The notes below the pieces were generated by a model, which had not been told where the DNA came from, ran no database searches, and saw nothing but the letters and a program-made list of their open reading frames with translations. From Pararhizobium sp. YC-54 (GTDB lineage Bacteria; Pseudomonadota; Alphaproteobacteria; Rhizobiales; Rhizobiaceae): a stretch of 64,000 bases of DNA. Location of the stretch: NCBI RefSeq assembly GCF_025847205.1, contig NZ_JAOYTH010000009.1, positions 124,001-188,000 on the forward strand, read 5' to 3'. Position numbers and translations under genes: made by a program. Shown here piece after piece: positions 35,012 through 44,067 of the stretch. How positions within the stretch are numbered: position 1 is the stretch's first letter; every line of letters starts with the position of its first letter.

Positions 35012-35370
35012 TGGCCCGCCTTGATCTTCTACCGCCCGGTTTTTACCGGCCAGATGAGCGGGACAATACGGCCCGGTGTCAAGAACCTTTTGCCTGGCTT
35101 TCCAGGCGTAAATGTTCCTGCCGGGACAGATGGTACTGGCCGCCTTCAAAGTCCTGAACCAGTCAGCCCGCATCGCGGCAGGACATCGCACGCTGCTCTC
35201 ACGACGGCAGAGACGACGCCGCGCGCCGGCGGGGCCTGCATGCCGGCGGTGTGGACTGCCCACGGACATGAAGCGATACTTGAAGCAAGACGGAATCAAA
35301 CTCTCAAGCACATGCTCGTCGGCCTTGAAATTGAAGGCATTTTTCCGGCCGACGAGGTGCGCATGCGGGA
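35012..35370. other. Gene-free gap between amine oxidase and permease genes
   Basis: A 359-base interval on the minus-strand unit. Six-frame reading gives no open frame with a credible ribosome binding site. A short GC-rich inverted stretch near 35219-35250 is the only visible structure. It probably holds the promoter or leader of the amine oxidase gene. Confidence 0.5.
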
Positions 35371-36192
35371 TCAGACCACTTTCGCCTGGCGGCGGCGCAG
35401 ACCCAGAATGATCGCGAGCGCCAAAAGGATGATCGAGAAGGAGAAAAGCGTGGTGACCGTGCCGAGCGCGTAGAGCACCGGCGTCGTGACATTGGTCGTC
35501 ATCCCGTAGATTTCCAGCGGCAGCGTGTTGTAAGTACCCGACGTCATCAGTGTGCGGGCGAATTCATCATAGGAGAGCGTAAAGCCGAACAGGCCGACGC
35601 CGATCAGGCTGGGCGCGATCATTGGCAGAACCACATGACGGAACGTTTGCCACGAGGTTGCGCCGAGATCGCGCGCGGCCTCCTCATAGGCTGGCGAGAA
35701 GCGATTGAAGACGGCAAACATGATCAGCACGCCGAAGGGCAAGGTCCAGGTCAGGTGCGCGCCAAAAGCCGAGGAATACCAGGCGGGCTTCAGGCCGAAC
35801 TGCTGGAAGACGACGCCGATGCCAAGCGAGATGATGATCGACGGCACCACAAGGCTCGCGACCGTCAGGTAGAACAGCACCGTCGATCCCTTGAACTTGC
35901 GGCGAAAGGCAAGACCGGCGAGCAGCGATACGACCACGTTGACGATCATCACCATCAGGCCAAGCGTGAAGGAGCGCTTGAAGGACGCCCCGAAATCGCC
36001 GACGGCCTGCTGTTCGAACAGGTTGAAGAACCAGTGCACCGACACGCCGTTGAGCGGAAATGTCAGCCCTCCGTCCGGGCCCTGGAAGGACAGGATGAAG
36101 ACGGCCGACAGCGGCCCGTAGAGGAACAGCACGAAGAGCGTGAAGAAGGCTGCCAGAACATAGAATTCGAGGGTCCGTCTTTCGTGGCTCAT
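35371..36192 (-). CDS. Polyamine-type ABC transporter permease (PotC-like)
   Basis: A 273-residue inner-membrane permease with six hydrophobic segments and the EAA loop EAARDLGATSWQTFRHVVLPMIAPSL. Last gene of a four-gene importer unit on the minus strand in the order ATPase, binding protein, permease, permease. Only one base separates it from the PotB-like gene. Confidence 0.9.
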   Translation of the reverse strand: MSHERRTLEFYVLAAFFTLFVLFLYGPLSAVFILSFQGPDGGLTFPLNGVSVHWFFNLFEQQAVGDFGASFKRSFTLGLMVMIVNVVVSLLAGLAFRRKFKGSTVLFYLTVASLVVPSIIISLGIGVVFQQFGLKPAWYSSAFGAHLTWTLPFGVLIMFAVFNRFSPAYEEAARDLGATSWQTFRHVVLPMIAPSLIGVGLFGFTLSYDEFARTLMTSGTYNTLPLEIYGMTTNVTTPVLYALGTVTTLFSFSIILLALAIILGLRRRQAKVV

Positions 36193-36193
36193 C

Positions 36194-37120
36194 TCAAAGT
36201 TCCTTGCGGATGTCGACGACGCGCAGGATGGCGGCGACCATCAGCAGCACGACGATCAGAAGCACCACGGCATTGGCGGCGGCGGCCGGATATTGCAGCA
36301 GCGACATCTGGTTCTTCATCATCAGCGCCACCGAAGCGCTCTGCCCGCCGGACATCACCTGCACCGTGGAAAAATCCGCCGTGACCAGCGTGACGACGAA
36401 GATGGAGCCGATGGCGATGCCGGGTTTTGCCAGCGGGATGATGACGTTCCAGAGGATCTGCCGGCCATTGGCGCCGGCATCGCGCGCCGCCTCGATCAGC
36501 GAGCGATCGATGCGCATTAGCGTGTTGAAGATCGGCGTCACCATGAACAGCGTGTTCAGGTGCACCATAGCGAGGATGACGGCAAAATCGGAATAGAGCA
36601 GCCATTCGATCGGCTGCGGGATGACGCCCATTTCGATCAATGTCGTGTTGACCAGGCCGTTGCGTCCAAGCACCGGGATCCAGGAGATCATCCGGATGAT
36701 GTTCGACGTCAGGAACGGCACGGTGCAGACCAGGAACAGCACCATCTGCATTGTCGTGGTGCGGATGTGGAACGCCAGGAAATAGGCGACCCAGAAGCCG
36801 ATCAGCAATGTCAGGCCCCAGACCATCACTGTGTATTTCAGCGTGTTGAGATAGGTCTTCCAGGTCACCCAGGAACCGAGCGTATCGGTGTAGTTCATGG
36901 TCAGGAAATCGGGATAGAGACCGGCGAAGTCATAATCCCAGAAACTGACGACGGCGATCGTCAGGATCGGCAGCAGGAAGAAGAAGCCGAGGATCAGCGC
37001 CAGCGGCACCGCCTGCAGATAGGAGGCGACGTGAGATGACATCTTGCCTATGTTGGCGGCAAACCCCGCCTTTCCGGCAGCGTCGATCTGCGTGTCGTCT
37101 TCCGTGATGGCTGCTGTCAC
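36194..37120 (-). CDS. Polyamine-type ABC transporter permease (PotB-like)
   Basis: A 308-residue permease with a cytoplasmic N-terminus of about 38 residues and six membrane segments. The EAA loop is EAARDAGANGRQILWNVIIPLAKPGI. It pairs with the PotC-like protein. A 110-base palindromic element (37171-37281) lies between it and the binding-protein gene. Confidence 0.9.
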   Translation of the reverse strand: MTAAITEDDTQIDAAGKAGFAANIGKMSSHVASYLQAVPLALILGFFFLLPILTIAVVSFWDYDFAGLYPDFLTMNYTDTLGSWVTWKTYLNTLKYTVMVWGLTLLIGFWVAYFLAFHIRTTTMQMVLFLVCTVPFLTSNIIRMISWIPVLGRNGLVNTTLIEMGVIPQPIEWLLYSDFAVILAMVHLNTLFMVTPIFNTLMRIDRSLIEAARDAGANGRQILWNVIIPLAKPGIAIGSIFVVTLVTADFSTVQVMSGGQSASVALMMKNQMSLLQYPAAAANAVVLLIVVLLMVAAILRVVDIRKEL

Positions 37121-37170
37121 GTCGTGGGTCTCCGGTTCCGTCGAACTGCATTCAATATGCGGGCTAAAAG

Positions 37171-37281
37171 CCCCTCATCCGCCCTGCCGGGCACCTTCTC
37201 CCCGCAGGCGGGGAGAAGGGACCAGCGGCAAACTCCGTCATCCCCTCTCCCCGCAAGCGGGGAGAGGGCTAGGGTGAGGGG
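37171..37281. repeat. Recurrent palindromic element, copy 3
   Basis: CCCCTCATCC to GGGTGAGGGG with two hairpins of the CTCCCCGC / GCGGGGAG type and a linker CAGCGGCAAACTCCGTCATC. It is nearly the same as copy 4 at 58652. It sits inside a transporter operon just after the binding-protein gene. Confidence 0.92.
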
Positions 37282-37289
37282 CATTTTCC

Positions 37290-38579
37290 TTACGCGGCGA
37301 TAAATTCGTTCCAGCGCTTCACCATGTAGCGGTCCTCGTCCATGACCGAGTTCCAGCAGGCGACCTTGCCCATACGCTCCTCGAACGAGCCGCCGTCACG
37401 AACCGCGCCGGCCTTCTCCATGACCTTGCCTTCAGGGGACATGATGTCGCCCGTCGCGGCCTTGCCTTCGATCCAGTAGCCCCATTCGTCGGCCGACATG
37501 AATTCCTTGGCCGTGTCCATCGCAGCGGAATAGTAGCCCTGACGGTTGAGGTAGCCGCCGACCCAGCCGGAGGTGTACCAGTTGATGTACTCATAGGCCG
37601 CATCGAGCTGCGCGCCTTCGAGATGGGCAGCAAGGCCGAGGCCACCACCCCACGAGCGATAACCTTCCTTGAGCGGCTGGTATTTGCAGGCAATGCCCTT
37701 CGAGCGGACGGCGGCAACGGCCGGCGACCACATCGACTGGATGACCACTTCGCCCGATGCCATCAGGTTGACGCTCTCGTCGAACGACTTCCAGAAGGCG
37801 CGGAACTGGCCATCCTGCTTGGCCTTGATCAGGAAGTCGATCGTCGCGTCGATCTCTTCCTTGGTCATGTTACCCTTGTCGGCATATTTGATGTTGCCGA
37901 GGGCCTCCATGATCATCGCCGCATCCATGATGCCGATCGACGGGATATTGAGGATCGAGGCCTTGCCCTTGAAGGCAGGGTCCATGATGTCGGCCCAGGA
38001 GGTGATATCGCGGCCGACGAGGTCGGGGCGGATGCCGAGCGTATCGGCGTTGTAGATGGTCGGAACCATGGTGAAGAACTGGGTTTCGCCCTTGGCGAAG
38101 GTTTTGTTGCCGGGCGCCTCGACATAACCGACCGTATGCGGTGCCGTACCCTGCGCAATGACGCTGTCGGGCTTCAGCTTGCCGGTTTTGAACAGCGGCA
38201 CGATCTTGTCGTAGTATTTCAGCTTCTTGATATCCATCGGCTGGATGACGCCGGCCGGGAAGACTTTTTTCAGGATCCAGTATTCAATGTCGGCGATGTC
38301 ATAGCTATCCGGCTGGGTGACGGCGCGCTGGGCGGCCGCGTCGCTATCCGTTGCCGTCATTTCAAGCGTGATGCCGAGGTCGGCTTTGCACTTCTCGGCG
38401 ATGGCATTGATGTTCGAGACGCCGGTGCCGAACTGGCGCAGCGTGATCGGGTTCTGCGCCCAGATGGTCGGAAAGCCGGTGATCAGGCCGGAGCCGATCA
38501 TGGCGCCCGTCGCGGCGGCGCCGGTCTTCAACAGGCCGCGCCTTGAAATTCCCTTGGGAGTCTTGGTGTCAGTGGTCAT
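37290..38579 (-). CDS. Polyamine-type ABC transporter substrate-binding protein with Tat signal
   Basis: A 429-residue extracellular solute-binding protein. The N-terminus has SRRGLLKTG (residues 12-20), a twin-arginine motif, then a hydrophobic stretch to about FPTIWAQ, so it is exported folded. The remainder is PotD/family-1-like (DIADIEYWILKKVFPAGVIQPM, GMNLG-free middle and VNLMASGEVVIQSMWSPAVAAV). Tat export is less usual in this class. The substrate is probably an amine, given the linked amine oxidase. Confidence 0.88.
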   Translation of the reverse strand: MTTDTKTPKGISRRGLLKTGAAATGAMIGSGLITGFPTIWAQNPITLRQFGTGVSNINAIAEKCKADLGITLEMTATDSDAAAQRAVTQPDSYDIADIEYWILKKVFPAGVIQPMDIKKLKYYDKIVPLFKTGKLKPDSVIAQGTAPHTVGYVEAPGNKTFAKGETQFFTMVPTIYNADTLGIRPDLVGRDITSWADIMDPAFKGKASILNIPSIGIMDAAMIMEALGNIKYADKGNMTKEEIDATIDFLIKAKQDGQFRAFWKSFDESVNLMASGEVVIQSMWSPAVAAVRSKGIACKYQPLKEGYRSWGGGLGLAAHLEGAQLDAAYEYINWYTSGWVGGYLNRQGYYSAAMDTAKEFMSADEWGYWIEGKAATGDIMSPEGKVMEKAGAVRDGGSFEERMGKVACWNSVMDEDRYMVKRWNEFIAA

Positions 38580-38627
38580 GTCAATTCCCTCTTTTTGTGA
38601 TGGTGATGGTTTTTGTGATGGAAAGGA

Positions 38628-39716
38628 TCAGGCAGCGAGGCGGCCAAGCAGGACGGCATCCTCGAGGCCCCAGCTGAGCGGCACCGCGTCGCCGACCGAT
38701 ACGGGTTTTTCGAAATAATCGGCATCGGTGGCGATAACGGTGAAATCGTCGCTGCCGGCACCGGCGACGGTGATCTTCACGGAGGCGCCGCGGTATTCGA
38801 CATTGGTGACGACGCCGTTGAAGCCGAGCGTTTTCTCCGCCGGTGCCGCAAGCCGAACGCGATCGGTGCGCACGCCGATATCGATCGGCGCGCCCGGCTG
38901 CTGTGCCGGACCGGCGACGGTAAATGCCTGGCCTTCTGCGACCTCCAGCGTCACCTTGCCCTCGCCGCTCTCGACGACGCGGCCGGTGAGCACGTTGTGA
39001 TCGCCCATGAACCGGGCGACGAAGGCAGTGGCCGGACGCTCGAACACTTCGCGCGGATGGGCTGCCTGCTCGATGCGGCCATCGTTCATGATGACGATGA
39101 TATCGGCCAGCGCCATCGCCTCTTCCTGGCTATGGGTGACATGCACGAAGGTGATGCCGAGACTTTTCTGCAGCTTCTTCAACTCGGCGCGCATGCGGAT
39201 TTTCAAAAACGGATCGAGCGCCGACAAGGGCTCGTCGAGCAGCAGCGCTTCCGGATCGGTGATCAGGGCCCGGGCAAGCGCCACGCGCTGCTGCTGGCCG
39301 CCGGAAAGCTGGGCCGGGCGCCGGTTGGCGTAGGGTTCCATCTGCATCAGCTTCAGCATCTCAAGCGCCTTGCCCCGGCGCTCTTGCCTTTCGACACCTT
39401 TCATCTTCAGGCTGAAGGCAACGTTGTCGACGAGGTCGAGATGCGGAAACAGCGCATAGGACTGGAACATCATCGCCGTGCCGCGCTTGGCCGGCGGAAA
39501 ATCGGTGACGACAATATTGCCTAGCCGGATATCGCCCGATGAAATACTCTCGTGGCCGGCGATCATCCTGAGCGTCGAGGTCTTGCCGCAGCCCGACGGA
39601 CCAAGGAAGCAGCAATAGCTGCCGGAGGGTATCTTCAAGCTGATGGAATGGACGGCAGTGGTGCTGCCATAAACCTTGGAAACGGATACGATATCGATTT
39701 CTGCCGCTTTGGACAT
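38628..39716 (-). CDS. Polyamine-type ABC transporter ATP-binding protein (PotA-like)
   Basis: A 362-residue ATPase; start at 39716 (MSKAAEIDIVSVSKVYG) after GGGGAGA. Walker A GPSGCGKTS, Q-loop FQSYALFPHL, signature LSGGQQQR, Walker B LLLDEP and HVTHSQEEA are all present, with a TOBE-type C-terminal domain. First gene of the importer unit; the GntR gene at 39984 is divergent from it. Confidence 0.92.
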   Translation of the reverse strand: MSKAAEIDIVSVSKVYGSTTAVHSISLKIPSGSYCCFLGPSGCGKTSTLRMIAGHESISSGDIRLGNIVVTDFPPAKRGTAMMFQSYALFPHLDLVDNVAFSLKMKGVERQERRGKALEMLKLMQMEPYANRRPAQLSGGQQQRVALARALITDPEALLLDEPLSALDPFLKIRMRAELKKLQKSLGITFVHVTHSQEEAMALADIIVIMNDGRIEQAAHPREVFERPATAFVARFMGDHNVLTGRVVESGEGKVTLEVAEGQAFTVAGPAQQPGAPIDIGVRTDRVRLAAPAEKTLGFNGVVTNVEYRGASVKITVAGAGSDDFTVIATDADYFEKPVSVGDAVPLSWGLEDAVLLGRLAA

Positions 39717-39887
39717 CTTGTCTCCCCTGTGACGGGAAGAACAATGCATCAAGCGTGCCAGTCGGATCGGGCGAGAGCAAACAATTGAAAATTCTCTGAA
39801 ATTTTCCCCATTCGGAGATTGCCGTAAATTTGAACAACATAAAAACTGCTTAAAATATAGCCGTTCGTCTGCAATACCATCAATCGA

Positions 39888-39897
39888 TCGTATACAA
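39888..39897. promoter_or_regulatory. Candidate GntR (FCD-type) operator
   Basis: TCGTATACAA fits the TNGTNNACNA consensus recognised by many FadR/FCD-type GntR regulators. It lies in the AT-rich divergent gap between the ATPase gene and the GntR gene itself, the expected place for autoregulation and operon control. Confidence 0.45.
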
Positions 39898-39983
39898 TTT
39901 CACCATCGCAAACCGACAAATTCGGGTTAACTTCGCCCGAAAAGAACGGTAGGATAAGCGCCAAGAACCCGGAACGAGACTTG

Positions 39984-40688
39984 ATGAAAATTGCAGCAGC
40001 GCCCGCCGAAAACCAGATCGACGTCAGCACACACTATATCCGCGACACCATCCGCGATGCGATCGTCGATCGCCGGCTTGCGCCCGGCACCAAGCTTTCG
40101 GAAGCCGATGTCGGAGCCTTGTTCAACGTCAGCCGCACGCTGGTCCGTGGCGCCCTGCAGGCGCTGTCTTACGAGGGCCTCGTCAATGTCGAGAAGAACC
40201 GCGGCGCTTTCGTCGCCTACCCCTCGCCTGAGGAAGCACGCCAGATCTTTGCCACCCGCCGGATGATCGAGCCCGGCATTCTGCGCGAAGCCGCCAAGCA
40301 CATAGACCCATCGCATCTCCAGCACCTGCGGCAACTGCTGATGGAAGAAGGCCGCCTGATCAACGAGCGAGGCCAGACGGCGCGACGCGCCGAGATCAAG
40401 GCGTCGGGCGATTTTCACCTGATGCTCGCCTCGATGACCGGTAATGCCGTCATGCAGCGCTTCATGGACGAACTCGTCGCCCGCTCTTCTCTGGTCATTG
40501 CGCTCTATGGGCAGTCGGCAATTTCAAGCTGCGGCCATCAGGAACATCAGGACATCGTCACGGCGATCGAACGCAAGGATATCGAGCACGCCTGCAAACT
40601 GATTGTGCACCACATCGACCATATCGAAGCCGACCTCGACATGCGCGAAAACAGGGGCAGCGACCTTAGGGAGGCTTTCAGGCTTTAG
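39984..40688 (+). CDS. GntR-family transcriptional regulator (FCD domain)
   Basis: A 234-residue regulator; ATG 39984 follows a TTG at 39981. The winged helix reads YIRDTIRDAIVDRRLAPGTKLSEADVGALFNVSRTLVRGALQAL; the C-terminal all-helical FCD domain has metal or ligand residues in GDFHLMLASMTGN and HHIDHIEADL. It is divergent from the PotABCD-type importer and probably controls it in response to an amine-derived metabolite. Confidence 0.92.
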   Translation: MKIAAAPAENQIDVSTHYIRDTIRDAIVDRRLAPGTKLSEADVGALFNVSRTLVRGALQALSYEGLVNVEKNRGAFVAYPSPEEARQIFATRRMIEPGILREAAKHIDPSHLQHLRQLLMEEGRLINERGQTARRAEIKASGDFHLMLASMTGNAVMQRFMDELVARSSLVIALYGQSAISSCGHQEHQDIVTAIERKDIEHACKLIVHHIDHIEADLDMRENRGSDLREAFRL

Positions 40689-40801
40689 GCCGCGTACCCC
40701 GTTCTTCAGAACATCGTTCATCAAGCAGATTCCGAAATGACTTCAGCGCTGGAACCTTCCGGGAATCCAGACGTTACCGTGCTGCAATTTCAAGAAGCAG
40801 C

Positions 40802-41050
40802 ATGAGGACGACGTTGAGTTACAAACGCTTTCCAACCCCCGTCAGAGTGATCATCAAACAGAACCGCGAAAACATTATCGCAACCGCCTGGGACGCCGTC
40901 GAGTTCCTGTACCGCTGGCCCGGCAAGCGCGGCCTTGCCTATCGCCGCGCCCTGCAGCATTGCCTCGATGCGCTCGACGGCATCCTCAGTGCGGCAAAAG
41001 CCTGGGCCTCGTTTACCGCGGCGGTAAAGGAAGAAGGCTTGCTCGCCTGA
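40802..41050 (+). CDS. DUF982 domain-containing protein
   Basis: An 82-residue protein with the pattern AWDAVEFLYRWPGKRGLAYRRALQHCLDALDG, the core of DUF982, a small-protein family expanded in rhizobia. Function unknown. It has its own terminator at 41077 and sits between the GntR gene and the dmm operon without evident connection to either. Confidence 0.85.
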   Translation: MRTTLSYKRFPTPVRVIIKQNRENIIATAWDAVEFLYRWPGKRGLAYRRALQHCLDALDGILSAAKAWASFTAAVKEEGLLA

Positions 41051-41076
41051 TTCCCCTGTTTTTCAAGCGCCCCCGA

Positions 41077-41109
41077 TGCCCGGACCCTTGATCCGGGCAT
41101 TTTCGTTTT
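41077..41109 (+). terminator. Rho-independent terminator after the DUF982 gene
   Basis: The stem TGCCCGGA (41077-41084) / TCCGGGCA (41092-41099) has a 7-base loop and is followed by TTTTCGTTTT, ending transcription before the dmm operon. Confidence 0.85.
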
Positions 41110-41328
41110 CGGATATTCTCCAACATCTTACTACTTGAAAATGCCGCCTGCCCGGCGTTGAATGCCTGCCGAGAGGTCCGCCGGAGTGCAAAAGCGGCAC
41201 GGTTTTCGCCGTTCGCGACACCGCAATTTCCGGCGAGAAATCCACATCGCGGGCTTGCCGTTCCCAAAAACGCGAATATACTCAGGAATAATTATTTCCA
41301 CAGAGTGAAATATATAAGGGAACAAAAC

Positions 41329-42462
41329 ATGGCACTTAGCTGGCGTTTTTCCGCCTTGGGCGACAGACATCGGGCATTGGGATCCAACCTTGAGGACTGG
41401 AGCGGCATGGGAACCGCCTGGACCTACGACAAGGACATCTACGAAGAGCACATCGCCGTGCGCACCAAGGCCGGCATCATGGATGTCTCCGGCCTGAAGA
41501 AGGTCCATCTCGTCGGCCCGCATGCGATTGCCGTTCTGGAATACATCACCACGCGCGACATGACCAAGGTCTATCCCGGCAAGTCTGTCTATGCCTGCAT
41601 GCTCAACGATCGCGGTCATTTCACCGATGACTGCATCGTCTACCGCACCGGGCCGAACTCCTGGATGCTGGTGCACGGCTCGGGCTCAGGCTTCGAGGAA
41701 ATCGTCAAGCAGGCGCAGGGCCGCAATTGCGCCGTGCTGTTCGATGACGACCTGCACGACCTGTCGCTGCAGGGTCCGCTTGCTGTCGATTATCTCGAAA
41801 AATATGTGCCCGGCATCCGCGATCTCAAATACTTCCATCACATGCAGACGACACTGTTCGGCGCACCGGTGATGATCTCGCGCACCGGCTATACCGGCGA
41901 GCGCGGCTATGAAATCTTCGTGCGCGGCCAGGATGCCGGCATGGTCTGGGACCGCATCGTCGATGAAGGCAAGGCGATGGGCATCATCCCCGTCTGCTTC
42001 AGCGTCCTCGATATGCTGCGTGTCGAAAGCTACCTTTTGTTCTACCCCTACGACAACTCGCAGATGTATCCCTTCGCCAACGAGCAGCCCGGCGACAGCC
42101 TGTGGGAACTCGGCCTCGATTTCACCGTCAGCCCCGGCAAGACCGGTTTTCGCGGCGCCGAGGAACATGCCCGCCTGAAGGGCAAGGAACGCTTCAAGAT
42201 CTTCGGCCTCCTGGTCGATGCAGACGGCCCGACGGACCTTGGCGACGAAGTGTGGGCCGGCGACAAAAAGGTCGGCGTCATCACCTGCCCCTCCTATTCC
42301 AAGCTGACCAATCGCTCGATGGCGATCATGCGCGTCGAGGTGCCCTATGCCGTTCAGGGCACCAAACTCGAAGTCAAGGGCAAGACCGTCAACGCGCCGG
42401 CGATCGCCCATACGATCACCTTCGACGATCCGAAGAAAACGAAACGGACGGCGCAGGGCTGA
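41329..42462 (+). CDS. dmmD: Folate-dependent aminomethyltransferase-like subunit of dimethylamine oxidation
   Basis: A 377-residue protein; ATG 41329 follows AAGGGA, and the open frame upstream to 41158 lacks sense. It is a GcvT-fold protein (TKAGIMDVSGLKKVHLVGP, SRTGYTGERGYEIFVRG, SVLDMLRVESYLLFYP). In methylamine-degrading bacteria a GcvT-like DmmD encoded beside DmmABC captures formaldehyde from dimethylamine as methylene-tetrahydrofolate. The strict gene neighbourhood with a heme DUF3445 protein, a ferredoxin reductase and Tmm supports this over a general glycine-cleavage role. First gene of a five-gene unit. Confidence 0.87.
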   Translation: MALSWRFSALGDRHRALGSNLEDWSGMGTAWTYDKDIYEEHIAVRTKAGIMDVSGLKKVHLVGPHAIAVLEYITTRDMTKVYPGKSVYACMLNDRGHFTDDCIVYRTGPNSWMLVHGSGSGFEEIVKQAQGRNCAVLFDDDLHDLSLQGPLAVDYLEKYVPGIRDLKYFHHMQTTLFGAPVMISRTGYTGERGYEIFVRGQDAGMVWDRIVDEGKAMGIIPVCFSVLDMLRVESYLLFYPYDNSQMYPFANEQPGDSLWELGLDFTVSPGKTGFRGAEEHARLKGKERFKIFGLLVDADGPTDLGDEVWAGDKKVGVITCPSYSKLTNRSMAIMRVEVPYAVQGTKLEVKGKTVNAPAIAHTITFDDPKKTKRTAQG

Positions 42463-42466
42463 CGGC

Positions 42467-43072
42467 ATGCTCGTACAAGGGATCAAAAGCAGGCCGGAGT
42501 ACAAGGGGCTCGACATCGATCCCCACGCGAAACGTCACCTCTTCGTCCTCGAGGGCGAAGGGGCAGCCGCCCTTGCCGATCAGGTGGATGCCAAGGGCAG
42601 CGATTTCCTCGCAAGATCGGAAATCCTCTATCTCGCCGCCGGTGCTGCCCCGAAAGCCTATGACGCCGTGCTTTTGGCGCTGTCGCCCGACATCTTCTGG
42701 CAGGCGCCGACGCTTCAGCCGCTTTTATTCCGCCTTCGCGCCTGTCTTGAGCAGGCGCGGATGGGAACGCGGCTCTATATCGCCGGCACCGAAGGCTTCA
42801 TCGGCCAGATCATGCAGGTTGCGCTGGAATTCGGCATCGATTTCAACTCGATCCACACCGAACATCGCGGCTCGACGGCACGGCGCGTACAATGCGTCCA
42901 CTGCAAGGGCATCACCGACAATGTGAGGACGAGCCCCTTTGCCTGTTCCCATTGCGGCCTGCCGCTTTTGGTACGGGATCACTATTCCAGACGCCTCGGC
43001 GCCTTCCAGGGCGTCAACATCGATGCAGAAGAACCGGGTACTGCGCCTGCCCCTGAGGAGATGTTCCCGTGA
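42467..43072 (+). CDS. dmmC: Dimethylamine monooxygenase subunit DmmC
   Basis: A 201-residue soluble protein starting four bases after the dmmD stop. The C-terminal part has a zinc-ribbon-like set C143, C146, C160 and C163 (CVHC and CSHC) after a helical region. It matches the small accessory subunit of the DmmABC oxygenase. Its exact role is not well defined, though electron-transfer or assembly functions are plausible. It overlaps dmmB by 4 bases (ATGA-type coupling). Confidence 0.82.
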   Translation: MLVQGIKSRPEYKGLDIDPHAKRHLFVLEGEGAAALADQVDAKGSDFLARSEILYLAAGAAPKAYDAVLLALSPDIFWQAPTLQPLLFRLRACLEQARMGTRLYIAGTEGFIGQIMQVALEFGIDFNSIHTEHRGSTARRVQCVHCKGITDNVRTSPFACSHCGLPLLVRDHYSRRLGAFQGVNIDAEEPGTAPAPEEMFP

Positions 43073-44034
43073 GCCTCAATACCGACATGTTTGTCCGGGT
43101 CGCGGCGGTGACGCAGGTGACCGATCTGGTCAAACGCTTCCGCTTCGAGCGGATGGACGGCCATCCCATGCCGTTCTTTTCCGGCGGCGCCCATGTCGTC
43201 GTCTCGATGAACGACAACGGCTTGCTCCGCCGCAATCCCTATTCGCTGATGTCCAATCCCGACGACAACAGCGCCTATGAAATCAGCGTGCTGAGGGTTC
43301 CCAATTCCCGCGGCGGCTCGATCTTCATGCACGAACAGGTGAGGCCCGGCGATCAGCTGACCGTCAGCCAGCCGGTCAATCTGTTCGCGCCGGATCATCG
43401 TGGCCGCAAGCACATCCTGTTTGCCGGCGGCATCGGAATCACCCCGTTCATCGCCATGATGGAACAGTTCAGCCGCGACAACATCGCCTTCGAACTGCAC
43501 TATGCCATCCGCTCGCGCTCGCACGGGGCCTACTGGCAGCAGCTGCTCGACCGCTACGGCCCGCGCCGCATCAAGATCTATGTCGACGAGGAGAAGACCT
43601 ACATCCCCGTCGCGGAAATCGCCGAAAACCAGCCGCTCGGCACGCATCTCTACGTCTGCGGTCCGGCCGGCATGATCGACGGCGTGCTGATGACGGCGCT
43701 CAAAGCGGGATGGCCGAAGGAAAACCTGCATTCGGAACGTTTCCTTGCGCCGCCCGCCGGCCTGCCGTTCCAGGTCTTCCTCGAAAAATCCAACATCCAC
43801 ATGACCGTCGGCGAGCACCAGAGCATCCTGGAAGCAGCAGAGGCCCATGGCTGCGACGCCCCCTACATGTGCCGCGGCGGCGCCTGCGGCCAGTGCGAAA
43901 CCGAGGTGTCTTCCTGCGACGGCACGCTGGAGCACAACGATATCTACCTGTCGGATGAGGAAAAGGCGTCCGGCAAGAAAGTCATGATCTGCGTGTCACG
44001 CTTCAAAGGCCAGCAACTCGTTCTTCAACTTTAA
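43069..44034 (+). CDS. dmmB: Dimethylamine monooxygenase reductase subunit (FMN/FAD, NAD(P), [2Fe-2S])
   Basis: A 321-residue reductase of the phthalate-dioxygenase-reductase family. The flavin motif is RRNPYSLMS (about residue 57-65), the nucleotide domain has GGIGITPFIAMM and VCGPAGMIDGV, and the C-terminal ferredoxin domain has C268, C273, C276 and C308 (CRGGACGQC, then IC). It passes electrons from NAD(P)H to the heme subunit DmmA. The architecture also fits a Rieske-oxygenase partner, so it might serve the orphan oxygenase at 19488. Confidence 0.87.
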   Translation: MSLNTDMFVRVAAVTQVTDLVKRFRFERMDGHPMPFFSGGAHVVVSMNDNGLLRRNPYSLMSNPDDNSAYEISVLRVPNSRGGSIFMHEQVRPGDQLTVSQPVNLFAPDHRGRKHILFAGGIGITPFIAMMEQFSRDNIAFELHYAIRSRSHGAYWQQLLDRYGPRRIKIYVDEEKTYIPVAEIAENQPLGTHLYVCGPAGMIDGVLMTALKAGWPKENLHSERFLAPPAGLPFQVFLEKSNIHMTVGEHQSILEAAEAHGCDAPYMCRGGACGQCETEVSSCDGTLEHNDIYLSDEEKASGKKVMICVSRFKGQQLVLQL

Positions 44035-44067
44035 CAGTCGTACTCAGACAGAAGGGGGTCCGGACAG

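Noticed and set aside
40689-40801. Possible tRNA or small RNA between the GntR and DUF982 genes
   Set aside because: No cloverleaf, GTTC-type arm or terminator is visible; it is an ordinary short intergenic stretch.
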